Shown here piece after piece: positions 1 to 9,177 of a stretch of 64,000 bases of DNA. Location of the stretch: contig NZ_MSPQ01000015.1 of NCBI RefSeq assembly GCF_001936475.1, positions 1 through 64,000 on the forward strand, read 5' to 3'. This DNA comes from Algoriphagus marinus. GTDB lineage: Bacteria > Bacteroidota > Bacteroidia > Cytophagales > Cyclobacteriaceae. Below the pieces are notes generated by a model that was not told where the DNA came from, did no database searches, and worked only from the letters and a program-made list of their open reading frames with translations. Made by a program: the position numbers and the translations under genes. Positions within the stretch are counted from its first letter, which is position 1. Every line of letters begins with the position of its first letter.

Positions 1-851
1 AGACCATATTGATTCGCTCCCTCAATCCGGTTGCCAGTAAAGCGGAATGCCCCCTCTACTTCGTCTATAAAAAATCCATCCGAACTCGACGAGGAAGAAC
101 TTAACAAAGCGATTCTGTTGTCAGTGACTTGGGCCTCAAATAAATTACTTAATTGAAGCCCACGATAAAACTGATCTCTTATTTGGTTTTGCTCAAATAC
201 AAACCCGAGAGCTCTTGACCCTCCAGAACCATTAGTGCCCTGATAAAAGAATCCATAAGAACCTCCAACAATACTATTATTTGTAAAGCGAATACCCGAA
301 GAGGTAGATGCTGAAATGATCACATTCCCTCGGTCACTACTTGTACTATTGGTAATTGGAGAATTTAGTACACACCCTTCAAATGCAATATTGTGAAGTT
401 CTACTTGACCACGTATTGTCCGAGCATAGGTAGTTCCTGAAGCTGACAAAGTCAAATCTTTAAATAAAAGATTAGATGCATTTTCAAGGAGGATTACATA
501 ATTATCACTTACCCCAATAGCAGTATGACTTAAAACAACATTTGCTGCATTCCCTGACAGGGACTGAAAAGTAATCGTATTAGTAGCAGAAGATCCCGTA
601 ATAGGACCCAAAACGATCTGCTCACTATAGGTCCCATCTGCCACATTGAAAATCACTGGACCTGATACTCCATTTGTATTCAAGGCTGAAACTGCGCCAT
701 TAAAGCTCAAGTAATCACCGGAGGCTCCGATTGTGTAAGTTCCGGTAAGTCCCTGGGCTTTGGCTTGGTAGCCTCCAACCAGGAACTGAAAAAATAAAGC
801 TGCAAATACCGGAATAAAAAATCTCCTTTTCAGCGTATAAAAATTTCTCAT
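1..851 (-). CDS. Secreted right-handed beta-helix protein (3' end outside window)
   Basis: An open frame starts at the ATG at 849-851 on the minus strand and runs off the left edge, so 283 codons are visible and the C-terminus is missing. Residues 1-32 form a signal peptide: basic start RNFYTLKRR, hydrophobic core, cleavage expected after AKA (residues 30-32). The mature part shows irregular beta-helix-like rungs with repeated N-x-I/N-x-F turns, such as FTNNSIVGG, FEQNQIRDQ, VTDNRIA and FTGNRIEG. This is typical of pectate-lyase-fold or adhesin-type secreted proteins of Bacteroidota, many of which end in a type IX sorting tail; that end is not visible here. No catalytic residues can be assigned, so the substrate is unknown. 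Confidence 0.85.
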   Translation of the reverse strand, partial: MRNFYTLKRRFFIPVFAALFFQFLVGGYQAKAQGLTGTYTIGASGDYLSFNGAVSALNTNGVSGPVIFNVADGTYSEQIVLGPITGSSATNTITFQSLSGNAANVVLSHTAIGVSDNYVILLENASNLLFKDLTLSASGTTYARTIRGQVELHNIAFEGCVLNSPITNSTSSDRGNVIISASTSSGIRFTNNSIVGGSYGFFYQGTNGSGGSRALGFVFEQNQIRDQFYRGLQLSNLFEAQVTDNRIALLSSSSSSSDGFFIDEVEGAFRFTGNRIEGANQYG

Positions 852-1056
852 GGCTTTGAATGTTTTGATTTTTTTGTCTTGAAAGAACCTTTTCCATTTT
901 TCCGACTTGGAAAGGAAAAGAGTCCTCAAAGCAAAAATCAAAAACAACTGCTCCAAAGAATATCAGCTTTGTATCAAAGAGTATCACAGATGTAACAATC
1001 TCAAAAAAAGCCTTAATGATCAGTTCAGGGTTTTTGGAGGGTGATTAAAAAGGTGT

Positions 1057-1800
1057 TTACTCATTCACCGCAAACCATAATAAATCTTCAGGCAGATTAT
1101 CAAGTCTTGATACAGTCAATTTTAAAGGGAAAACTTTTCCATTGGAAGAAGTAAACACTTCGTCTATCCCATACCGAATAATATTCCATCCTGCCTGAAG
1201 GTCCAAAGCTATAGTTGTGCTTTCCTCAAAGACTTCTTCTCCAGCTCCGGTATAGGTTTCCAATAGACATTTTCCCTTAGCGGTTGCAGGACCTTCTAAA
1301 TAATAAAACTCTAAATAATACCCTGGACTGACATTTTCATCACGATAGGTGAAAAGCCACCTTGCTATTTCCAAACTGCTAGCAGCATACAAAATCCCAT
1401 TGGTAGGATTTCCCATTTCGTCCATTAGCGTTAATTCAGGAAGTCCTGAAACTGCTAAATCTCCGCCTTCAGTTTCCACTTCCTCAAAAGGACAGGCAAA
1501 TGTCTCTGATACTTTCTTAAAGCTGATTGTAAATCCTTTAGGAGTATTTTCCTGTGATTCCTCTGCCATTTTTCTCGCTTTTTCAAGAAAATTATCTTCA
1601 AGAATTATGGAGAAATCCCCTTCTTTATCGACCTCACCCCACGTTTGGCTGATAGCTGAAAAACGATCAAATGATTCAATTTGTGAAGGGCCACTAGTAT
1701 AATTGGAGATTTTACCATGAAGCACTTGTTGGGCATTAACCGATTGTATTTGAAACAAAACGAACAAAAACGAACCGAAGAAAGTGAATTGTATTTTCAT
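1057..1800 (-). CDS. Hypothetical secreted protein, 247 aa
   Basis: This is a 247-residue protein with a clear signal peptide (MKIQFTFFGSFLFVLF core, cleavage expected after VNA at about residue 23). I do not recognise a family. The mature part has a short first strand typical of surface proteins (QQVLHGKISNY), a central acidic segment and a C-terminal segment (ALDLQAGWNIIRYGIDEVF) that resembles the beta-sandwich proteins used for simple transport or adhesion. It contains few cysteines. It lies 31 bases upstream of the lipoprotein gene at 1832-2428 in genome coordinates, which is transcribed in the same direction and before it, so the two may form an operon. A plus-strand frame inside it (1349-1702) was dismissed. 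Confidence 0.75.
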   Translation of the reverse strand: MKIQFTFFGSFLFVLFQIQSVNAQQVLHGKISNYTSGPSQIESFDRFSAISQTWGEVDKEGDFSIILEDNFLEKARKMAEESQENTPKGFTISFKKVSETFACPFEEVETEGGDLAVSGLPELTLMDEMGNPTNGILYAASSLEIARWLFTYRDENVSPGYYLEFYYLEGPATAKGKCLLETYTGAGEEVFEESTTIALDLQAGWNIIRYGIDEVFTSSNGKVFPLKLTVSRLDNLPEDLLWFAVNE

Positions 1801-1831
1801 AGTTTTAGATAGATTTATTTTGAAACTCCCC

Positions 1832-2428
1832 TTAATTCATCGCCTCCTGTACTTCCCTAACAAAACCCCAAAGTTCCTCCATCTCAATTTGATGGCCTTT
1901 GAAAATAAAATGGAATCTCCCTCTGGTGACATATTCAATGTCTGCTGAATGATCTAAAGAATTAAACCTTTCCCAAACACGAACCCCATCTCGCTCATAA
2001 ATTTTGGAATAGCCATTGGGCATTTTCTCTTCATAGTCTAAAATCAATTTTTGAGAAATCGACTTTAGCATAACGGCTCCAATTGCTCCTGCCCCATCCA
2101 GCACCTCCATGGAAATCTGTTTTTCTTTGTGCCCCTTATCTTCATAAGTAGCAACTGCCCCACTCATTTCCATCCCTTGCTTATGGCCTACAATCAATTT
2201 TCGCTGCTCCATTTCACCAATTTTTTCCGGAATCCATTCTTTGAGCTGTTCATTACTCATGGGGATCTGTACTTCCAAAGCTTCAGATGGATTATTAAGT
2301 GTGCTATCAGAAGGATCTGATATTCCAGTTCGGTAAGGATTAGAATCAGTCAATTGACTCGTATTTTTTCCTTTCCCGCATGAAAACAAGAGAAGTAAAC
2401 AAAAGATTATTGAGCTGATTCGTTTCAT
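1832..2428 (-). CDS. Hypothetical lipoprotein, 198 aa
   Basis: The N-terminus is a lipoprotein signal with a lipobox ending LLFSC, so the mature protein should start at Cys17 and be membrane anchored. The rest (residues about 50-198) is a compact alpha/beta domain with no family that I can name; it includes a stretch predicted to bind nothing obvious and ends in FVREVQEAMN. A short low-complexity linker rich in Ser, Thr, Asp and Pro (about residues 20-50) separates the anchor from the domain. It precedes the secreted protein gene at 1057-1800 by 31 bases on the same strand. Function is unknown. Confidence 0.75.
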   Translation of the reverse strand: MKRISSIIFCLLLLFSCGKGKNTSQLTDSNPYRTGISDPSDSTLNNPSEALEVQIPMSNEQLKEWIPEKIGEMEQRKLIVGHKQGMEMSGAVATYEDKGHKEKQISMEVLDGAGAIGAVMLKSISQKLILDYEEKMPNGYSKIYERDGVRVWERFNSLDHSADIEYVTRGRFHFIFKGHQIEMEELWGFVREVQEAMN

Positions 2429-2629
2429 TGACTTACAATCCTGGCAGTTTTGGGGAGGAGATTTCTGAAAGCGACCATTAATAAATAGCTTTTAAAAACT
2501 GCAGTCCGTAAAAACAGCGTAATTAATATATTGAAGCAAAGCTATTTCAATGAATTTTTATTGAATCTATCACATGTACCAAAAAGTAACACCCGGGTAA
2601 CATTTCAAAAAAATCTCGCCTATAAACAA

Positions 2630-4150
2630 TTATTTTCTAAGGTGAAATAAAACTTCAGTCCCTCTTTCAACAGAATTACCTTCGTGATCCAAGATTTCAA
2701 AATAGTAGTTGAATTTTTCGCTTTGATTAAAAAAATTGAGTCGGTCTGAGGATAGTGATATACCTATGGATTGTTTTTGAATGGTTTGATTTACTTTCAT
2801 TTTACCTGATGCGGCTCTTCCAATACCATTGTCGCGTATAGAAACAACCACTCCCTCTTCCTCACTGAAAACACGAATCAATATAGATTTAGGACCTTTT
2901 TTTGGCATCAATCCATGCCAAACAGCATTCTCCAAAAAGGGCTGAAAAACCAATGGTGGAACTTTTGTGTCTCTGAGATTTATACCTCGTTGAACGTCAA
3001 CTGTAAAATCAATGCCATCTTCAAACCTGATTCCCTCTAAGCTGAGGTAAAGCTTAGCAACGTCTAGCTCTTCACCTAGTGAAATTTTGAATTCTCTCGA
3101 ACTTTCCAAAACCATTCGGATTAACTTTGCAAATCGATTGAGGTAAAGTATCGCATTTTCCTTGTCGCTTTCGATCAGGAATACCTTGATCGAATTCAGT
3201 GCATTGAAAATGAAGTGGGGATTCATCTGACTCCTCAGCGACTGAAGATGAAGCAATGTGATTTGTTTTTCATAGTCTGCGCGAAGCATAGCGACCCGTC
3301 GCTCTTCTGCATCAGCTTCCAAGTATAAAATTTGAGTATCCTTTAATTTTAGATCCTCTTTCAATTTTTCATTCAATTTATCGCGGAGATCTTCATTTTC
3401 CTGAAGCTTTTCAACCAAAATATTCTGTATATCTATTTTCCCTTCGTAAACCTCTCGCTGCTTGATCGCAAGAGCATAAGTATATAGAAAGTTCTCTGCC
3501 AAAACTGCCAAATAATAGATATAATAGTATTGATTGGTAATAGCAACGTCTTTCCCAAAAGTCAAAAAAGCGAAAATGAAGGAACTGATCCCCAAGATCA
3601 AGTAGCCTGCGAGAATGAAAAACCTTACCTTCTCCCCTGTTTTGATTGTAAGGTATATCCCATAAATCAAAAAAATCAGGGTACAAGGCATGAACACGAC
3701 GATATAATATCCCCGCATCATATCATATCCGTCCCAAATATATCTCCCTAAAACCAAGACCCCGAAGATCGAACTGGTAATCAAGGCATAGTAAGAAAAA
3801 AAGGTAGTAAACTTTGGAAAATGCTTTCTGAAATTGAGGATTTCGATCAAGAAAAAGGAGAAGATCAGATAACTAGCAAATTGAATGGGGAAATTTAGAT
3901 GAATAAAGAGCTCAGAAAATTCAGTATAAACAGCCTCTGTAAAAACACTCTTAACTCGCTTGATAAGGTTTACAGCATTGATAAATGCATATAGACTATA
4001 GAATAGATAGAATCGCTCCTTGCTTTTGATAAATAGCACAAAATGGTACAATGACAAGTAAAAAAGCACACTGGTAACTGCCCAGCCTAAGCCGTTAAAA
4101 TTGCTGTTTTCAAGAACTTCAAGAAAAGAATATTTTTCAAAAAAATCCAT
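2630..4150 (-). CDS. LytS-type sensor histidine kinase (7TM, His_kinase family), 506 aa
   Basis: This is a membrane sensor kinase partner of the LytTR regulator just upstream. Residues about 20-225 contain seven hydrophobic segments in the style of 7TMR-DISM receptors, followed by a coiled coil (about 230-300). The kinase core is of the LytS/YehU type: NPHFIFNALNSIK with the phospho-acceptor His312, then the ATP-binding N-box region QPFLENAVWHGL and the glycine motif RDNGIGR. It has no periplasmic sensor domain of its own, so the signal is probably sensed in or near the membrane. The start lies 6 bases after the end of the response regulator gene, so the two form an operon. Confidence 0.92.
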   Translation of the reverse strand: MDFFEKYSFLEVLENSNFNGLGWAVTSVLFYLSLYHFVLFIKSKERFYLFYSLYAFINAVNLIKRVKSVFTEAVYTEFSELFIHLNFPIQFASYLIFSFFLIEILNFRKHFPKFTTFFSYYALITSSIFGVLVLGRYIWDGYDMMRGYYIVVFMPCTLIFLIYGIYLTIKTGEKVRFFILAGYLILGISSFIFAFLTFGKDVAITNQYYYIYYLAVLAENFLYTYALAIKQREVYEGKIDIQNILVEKLQENEDLRDKLNEKLKEDLKLKDTQILYLEADAEERRVAMLRADYEKQITLLHLQSLRSQMNPHFIFNALNSIKVFLIESDKENAILYLNRFAKLIRMVLESSREFKISLGEELDVAKLYLSLEGIRFEDGIDFTVDVQRGINLRDTKVPPLVFQPFLENAVWHGLMPKKGPKSILIRVFSEEEGVVVSIRDNGIGRAASGKMKVNQTIQKQSIGISLSSDRLNFFNQSEKFNYYFEILDHEGNSVERGTEVLFHLRK

Positions 4151-4156
4151 TAGTGC

Positions 4157-4876
4157 TTATTTCAGAGAATCAGTAAATCCAGCCTTTTTCAGCCTTGAGA
4201 CAGGAAGTGAAATTCCATCGATAAGCTTTACTTTCCCTGAAGATTTCTCATAAGATTTGACCTTTTCAAGGTTAATCAAAAAAGAATGGTGAATTCTATA
4301 AAACCGGAACTTAGAAAATAGATTGTCTAACAATTTTAATCTCTTAGAAACCAAAAATTTCCCACCATTCATGGTATGGATATAAGAATAACTCCCCTCA
4401 CTTTCACAATAAATCACCTCATCAGGATCAAGTAAAATCAATTGATCATCCATATTGATTGCTATTTTTTCTCTTTTAACGGATGAATTACCTGTAGCCA
4501 AATTGATTGATTCTTTAAGCAGGTTGTCATTTACTCTATCCAATAAACTTTCCAAATCGGAGCGATCGACCGGTTTAAGCAAATAATCAAAAGCCCTTTC
4601 TCGAATGGCTTGAATGGCATGTTCGGCATGAGCTGTTACAAAAATCACTTCAAAATTACGATTGGGAAAATGCCCCAAAAATTTGAATCCATCCAAACCT
4701 GGCATCTCAATATCCAAAAAAATACAGTCTGGCTGAAGATTTATCAATTCTTTCAGGGCTAATTCTCCTTCTATAAACTTCCCGACTATCTCTACTGATT
4801 TCCCGGAGTTTTGTAATTCCCATTCAAGGGAAGTGATGGCTTTCGGTTCATCATCTATAATCACAACTCGAATCAT
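4157..4876 (-). CDS. LytTR-family response regulator, 239 aa
   Basis: The N-terminal receiver domain (residues 1-120) has the acidic pair Asp8-Asp9, the phosphorylation site Asp55 in FLDIEMPG, Thr81 and Lys101 in YLLKPVD. Residues about 135-239 form a LytTR DNA-binding domain, with the family signatures YCESEGSYSYIH and FYRIHHSFLINL. LytTR domains bind pairs of imperfect direct repeats, usually upstream of target operons. It is the first gene of a two-gene operon with the LytS-type kinase at 2630-4150 and is divergent from the hybrid regulator at 5128. The targets are unknown; the adjacent 250-base divergent region is one candidate. Confidence 0.93.
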   Translation of the reverse strand: MIRVVIIDDEPKAITSLEWELQNSGKSVEIVGKFIEGELALKELINLQPDCIFLDIEMPGLDGFKFLGHFPNRNFEVIFVTAHAEHAIQAIRERAFDYLLKPVDRSDLESLLDRVNDNLLKESINLATGNSSVKREKIAINMDDQLILLDPDEVIYCESEGSYSYIHTMNGGKFLVSKRLKLLDNLFSKFRFYRIHHSFLINLEKVKSYEKSSGKVKLIDGISLPVSRLKKAGFTDSLK

Positions 4877-5127
4877 GAATCCTCCAAGGTTTGGTTGAGT
4901 GAATAACCTCTTTTCTTTTCTAACAATGACTTAAAATATTGAATAGATTTCGATTTTCGAATATAATCCAGAATATTAGCCTAAAATAGAATCTATATTC
5001 AATTGAAAATTCTATAAATAGAAGATTTCATTCATTGATATTTTTACCAGTTATGAAATAAAAGGTACATCTGTCAGGTCTAGCTTAATTTATAAGTTAC
5101 TTGAAGCAAGCATATAAAACTTTTTCC

Positions 5128-8100
5128 ATGTCCTTTTCAATTAAATTCCGTTTAATCCGGTTTTCATTCTCCTTGGCCATTATTGTTTTTGCGAAGGGAG
5201 CTGCATTTTCACAGGATAATCTTTCCTTCCGTCAACTTTCAGTCAATGATGGACTTTCCCAAAACAGCGCAATTTCAGTTACTCAGGATCAGGATGGATT
5301 CCTTTGGATCGCTACTCAGGAAGGATTGAATCGCTACGACGGACGTGATTTTGTGATTTTTGACAAAAAATTTCTTGACATCACCGAGTCGACTCGTCTT
5401 TTGCTTGGAAAAGTATATGCCGATAGTAAAAATCGAATTTGGATCATTCCTGAGAGTTCAATACCTGAGCTATTTGATCGGGAAAAAGAATTATTCCTTC
5501 CGATCCAAGGAATTACTTCAGCAACAAGTATAGTTGAAGACTCCCAAGGAAAAATCTGGTTCGGGACACTTTCTGGGCAGCTGTATTTCTGGAATGAGGA
5601 AATAGAAAAAGCCGAAATGGCTTGGTCTGACCCAAGCAGGGAGATCGTTAATCTCAGTATTTTTGATGAACAAAGCCTCATTTTAACGCTAAGTGATGAG
5701 GTGGTTTTATGGAATAAAAGCTCCGGAATTTCTAGCCAAGTATGGAGACCTGAATCAGGGACAATTCTTTCAGTCACTACAATAGATCCATCGGGTAGGT
5801 TTTGGTTTGGAACATTGAATCAGGGACTTTGGACGAGTCCAAATGTGAGCGCGAAGGCAACTTCCATGTATACCTATTTAAATCAAAAACAGGATGCTGA
5901 TGAGGAGTCAATGATTTTGGATTTGTTGGTTGATTCCAAACAAAGACTTTGGGTGGCCACCTATGGCAAAGGAGTCAAGCAGATTAACCTAGCAAATAAT
6001 AGCCTAAAGCGGTTCTATTATACCAAACAGAACCAAAGATCCATCCACTACAATGACATCCTTTCCATTTTCGAAGATTACACTGGCACACTTTGGTTTG
6101 GATCTGACGGAGCAGGATTGAGCTTTTATGATGCCTATTTAGAGAAATTTAATTTTTTCCATAATCAAGAAGTTCCTGAAAACATCAATATTGATGTGAT
6201 CAGATCAATTTATGTGGATGAAAACGAAAATGTCTGGCTGGGAACCTCCGGTAAAGGACTGACCCGCTACAATCCAAAAACAAAAACCTGGAAAACTTTT
6301 AACCACGATCCAAACAACTCACAAAGCTTGTCTAGCAATCGGGTGATGAGCCTCACAGGCGATAAAAATGGAAAGCTTTGGATTGGCTATCAAGATGAGG
6401 GATTGAGCATTCTTGATATTGACTCAGAGCAGTTCCTGCATTTTAATACCAATAGCAAAGTAAAGCAGCCGGGAGCCACGGTATGGAAAATCTTTCAAGA
6501 CAGCAAGACTAGATTTTGGCTTTGCACCAGAAATAATGGTTTAATCTGGTTTGATCCTGTTAAGGGAGCCTTGAAGCAATTTGTTCATGATCCACTCCGA
6601 AATAATAGTATACCGGACAACAACATTCGTACGATGCTGGAAGACCCATCGGGAAACTTTTGGATCGGAACTGAAAATCACGGGATTTCTAAATTGGATT
6701 TGACTACTGAAAATTTTGAAACAAAAGTCAATATCCCTGAAGAACAGAATTCAATCAGTAGTAATGGAATCAAATCCTTGCATCTAGAGAACAACCGGCT
6801 TTGGATAGGAACAAACGGAGGCGGGTTAAACCGAATGGATCTTAACACTGGTGAGGTAAAAATCCTGAATGTAGAAACTGGACTTTCTAATAATGTCATC
6901 TATTCCATTTTAGATGATCAGAACGGAAATCTATGGCTCAGTTCCAATAAAGGAATCACTAAGGTAAATCTCAATGAAGAATTGGATGGGAAATTTAAGA
7001 TCACAAATTATTCCAATTACGATGGGCTTGCCACTGAATTCAATACCGGAGCCTATTTCAAGAACAATGACGGAACACTTTATTTTGGTAGTCTAGATGG
7101 GTTTTATTGGTTCAATCCAGAAGATATTGCCCTAAATGAAATTCCCCCTAAAATTGCGATTACACAACTTTCCATTTTTGATCAAAAAGTAAAACTTGGT
7201 CAAAATCTCGAATTGAATCATAACCAAAATACACTCACCTTCAATATGGCGAGTTTGGTTTTTTCTTCTCCAGGCAAGAATCAATTTGAATACATGCTCG
7301 AAAACCACGATGAAAACTGGGTTTCAAATGGGTATAATCATCAGGCCCGATACACCAATCTTGCTCCAGGGAACTATCGCTTTTTGGTCAAAGCAAGTAA
7401 TTATGACGGTATTTGGGCAGAAGATCCAGTCGCTATGGAGTTCAGCATTTTGTCTCCTTGGTATTTTAGCCACATAGCCAAAATAGTATACCTGATAATT
7501 CTAGGGCTCATAGTATTATGGATTTATCAATACCTTAAGTGGAAATGGCATATTCAGTTTTCTCTCCAAATGAAGGATCAGGAAACTCAAACCCTCAAGG
7601 AGATTGACGATTTTAAAACCCAGCTATTTACCAATATCTCCCATGAGTTCAGGACTCCTTTGACACTTATCTCAGGACCTATCGATCGGGTAATAAGTCA
7701 ATCTGACAATCCGATTATAAAATCTCAACTGAATCTGGTTAAAACCAATTCCCAAAGATTGCTTACGCTTGTTGATCAACTTTTGGAAGTAGCAAAGATC
7801 AAGGCTGGCAAAAACCAGTTGACTATCCGAAAAGGAAATTTGGGATTACTGCTCCAATCCATCGTTGCCAATTATTTCTATCAAGCATCAGAAAAAGGAG
7901 TAAGACTTACCACTGATATCCCGCTGATGACCGAAGTTTGGTTTGATTCAGACAAGGTGGAGAAAATTGTGAAAAACCTGATCCAAAACGCGATCAAATA
8001 CGCCAAAAAAGACTCCGAGATAAAGTTAGATTGCTTTATTTCTGAAGGAAATTTTCACTTAGCTATACGAAATGAAAGTCTAGAACAATACAACAAAGAG

Positions 8101-9126
8101 GAATTGGTTAAACTTTTTCACAAAATGCAAAAATCCAAAGGGAACAATAAAGGATTTGGACTCGGCTTATCTCTAATCAAAGAAATGATTCATCTCTATC
8201 ATGGTGAAATCACTGTCAACTTTAAAGAATCCCGATGGTTTGATGTTTCAATTCTTCTATCTGTCGACAAATATGCTTTCCATCCGGATGAAGTTATCGA
8301 TGAGGAAAGTGAAGAATTTGACTTGCCAAGATTGCCCGTGGCTGATCTAGAAAAAAGGGACAAACTTCCTTTTGTTCTAATTGTGGAAGATAATACCAAA
8401 GTCAGGGAATTTATTGTAAGAGAATTGAGCCCTTATTTTCAAACCTTGGAAGCTACAAATGGGAAAGAAGGCCTTTTTGTAGCACTTAAGAAAATTCCAG
8501 ACTTGATCATTTCTGATGTCATGATGCCAGAAATGGACGGTTTTGAATTTTGTAAGAAATTGAAGTCCGACGAATTAACCTCTCACATCCCAGTAATTCT
8601 ATTAACTGCGAAAGCGGACGAAGAAAGCCAACTGGAAGGCATTCGAGCTGGTGCGGATGACTTCATCCTTAAACCATTTAAAACCAATCAATTGGTGGCA
8701 AGAATGGAAAAGCTGATTGAGCTTAGAGCACAATTGAGAATAAGGTATTCCAACAGAAACTCTATTTCTCCAAAAGACATCGCAATCACTTCGACAGACG
8801 AACGATTCTTGGAAAAAATTCAGGAAATCGTCGACAATGATCTCTCCGATAGTAGTTTTACTGTGGATGAATTCAGTAAAAAACTAGGGATGAGTAGAAT
8901 GCAGCTACATCGGAAATTGACCGCATTAACGGGACTTTCGACGACTGCCTATGTCAGAGACCAGCGGTTGAGAATGGCTCTTCAGCGACTTGAAAAATCA
9001 GGAGAAAACATTTCCGAAATAGCCTATGCCGTTGGGTTCAGTTCCCCATCCTACTTCATAAAGACTTTCAAAGAGACATACTCCATGACTCCGGCAGAAT
9101 ATCAGGAAAGCAAGTCAAAAAAATAA
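5128..9126 (+). CDS. Hybrid two-component system sensor-regulator (HTCS), 1332 aa
   Basis: A single chain joins sensing and transcription control. In order: signal peptide (about 1-28), two seven-bladed Reg_prop propellers with repeated WIGT/WFGT-type motifs (about 35-675), a Y_Y_Y domain (about 685-765), one membrane helix (about 785-805), HisKA with NISHEFRTPL and phospho-acceptor His839, HATPase (NLIQNAIKYAKK, GFGLGLSLIKEM), a receiver with Asp1130 in ISDVMMPEMDG, and a C-terminal AraC HTH. Such proteins in Bacteroidota sense oligosaccharides in the periplasm and turn on neighbouring polysaccharide loci, but no such locus is present here. The open frame extends to a TTG at 5101; the ATG at 5128 is preferred because the signal peptide starts there. 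It is divergent from the LytTR pair. Confidence 0.95.
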   Translation: MSFSIKFRLIRFSFSLAIIVFAKGAAFSQDNLSFRQLSVNDGLSQNSAISVTQDQDGFLWIATQEGLNRYDGRDFVIFDKKFLDITESTRLLLGKVYADSKNRIWIIPESSIPELFDREKELFLPIQGITSATSIVEDSQGKIWFGTLSGQLYFWNEEIEKAEMAWSDPSREIVNLSIFDEQSLILTLSDEVVLWNKSSGISSQVWRPESGTILSVTTIDPSGRFWFGTLNQGLWTSPNVSAKATSMYTYLNQKQDADEESMILDLLVDSKQRLWVATYGKGVKQINLANNSLKRFYYTKQNQRSIHYNDILSIFEDYTGTLWFGSDGAGLSFYDAYLEKFNFFHNQEVPENINIDVIRSIYVDENENVWLGTSGKGLTRYNPKTKTWKTFNHDPNNSQSLSSNRVMSLTGDKNGKLWIGYQDEGLSILDIDSEQFLHFNTNSKVKQPGATVWKIFQDSKTRFWLCTRNNGLIWFDPVKGALKQFVHDPLRNNSIPDNNIRTMLEDPSGNFWIGTENHGISKLDLTTENFETKVNIPEEQNSISSNGIKSLHLENNRLWIGTNGGGLNRMDLNTGEVKILNVETGLSNNVIYSILDDQNGNLWLSSNKGITKVNLNEELDGKFKITNYSNYDGLATEFNTGAYFKNNDGTLYFGSLDGFYWFNPEDIALNEIPPKIAITQLSIFDQKVKLGQNLELNHNQNTLTFNMASLVFSSPGKNQFEYMLENHDENWVSNGYNHQARYTNLAPGNYRFLVKASNYDGIWAEDPVAMEFSILSPWYFSHIAKIVYLIILGLIVLWIYQYLKWKWHIQFSLQMKDQETQTLKEIDDFKTQLFTNISHEFRTPLTLISGPIDRVISQSDNPIIKSQLNLVKTNSQRLLTLVDQLLEVAKIKAGKNQLTIRKGNLGLLLQSIVANYFYQASEKGVRLTTDIPLMTEVWFDSDKVEKIVKNLIQNAIKYAKKDSEIKLDCFISEGNFHLAIRNESLEQYNKEELVKLFHKMQKSKGNNKGFGLGLSLIKEMIHLYHGEITVNFKESRWFDVSILLSVDKYAFHPDEVIDEESEEFDLPRLPVADLEKRDKLPFVLIVEDNTKVREFIVRELSPYFQTLEATNGKEGLFVALKKIPDLIISDVMMPEMDGFEFCKKLKSDELTSHIPVILLTAKADEESQLEGIRAGADDFILKPFKTNQLVARMEKLIELRAQLRIRYSNRNSISPKDIAITSTDERFLEKIQEIVDNDLSDSSFTVDEFSKKLGMSRMQLHRKLTALTGLSTTAYVRDQRLRMALQRLEKSGENISEIAYAVGFSSPSYFIKTFKETYSMTPAEYQESKSKK

Positions 9127-9149
9127 ACCACGAATAAATCGTGGTTTAT
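9123..9149. terminator. Stem-loop between convergent genes
   Basis: An 11-bp perfect stem (ATAAACCACGA at 9123-9133, TCGTGGTTTAT at 9139-9149) with a 5-base loop begins at the stop codon of the hybrid regulator. No T-run follows directly on the plus strand, so it may be a weak or bidirectional terminator for this convergent gene pair, or an mRNA-stabilising end. Confidence 0.55.
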
Positions 9150-9177
9150 ATAGAATCCATATTTGACTCAAATTTTT

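Noticed and set aside
715..987. Minus-strand frame of 90 codons before the beta-helix gene
   Set aside because: It overlaps the signal peptide region of the beta-helix protein in another frame and has no features; the edge gene has a clear start at 851.
1349..1702. Plus-strand open frame inside the secreted protein gene
   Set aside because: It is fully inside the minus-strand gene that has a signal peptide; it has no start signal or family features.
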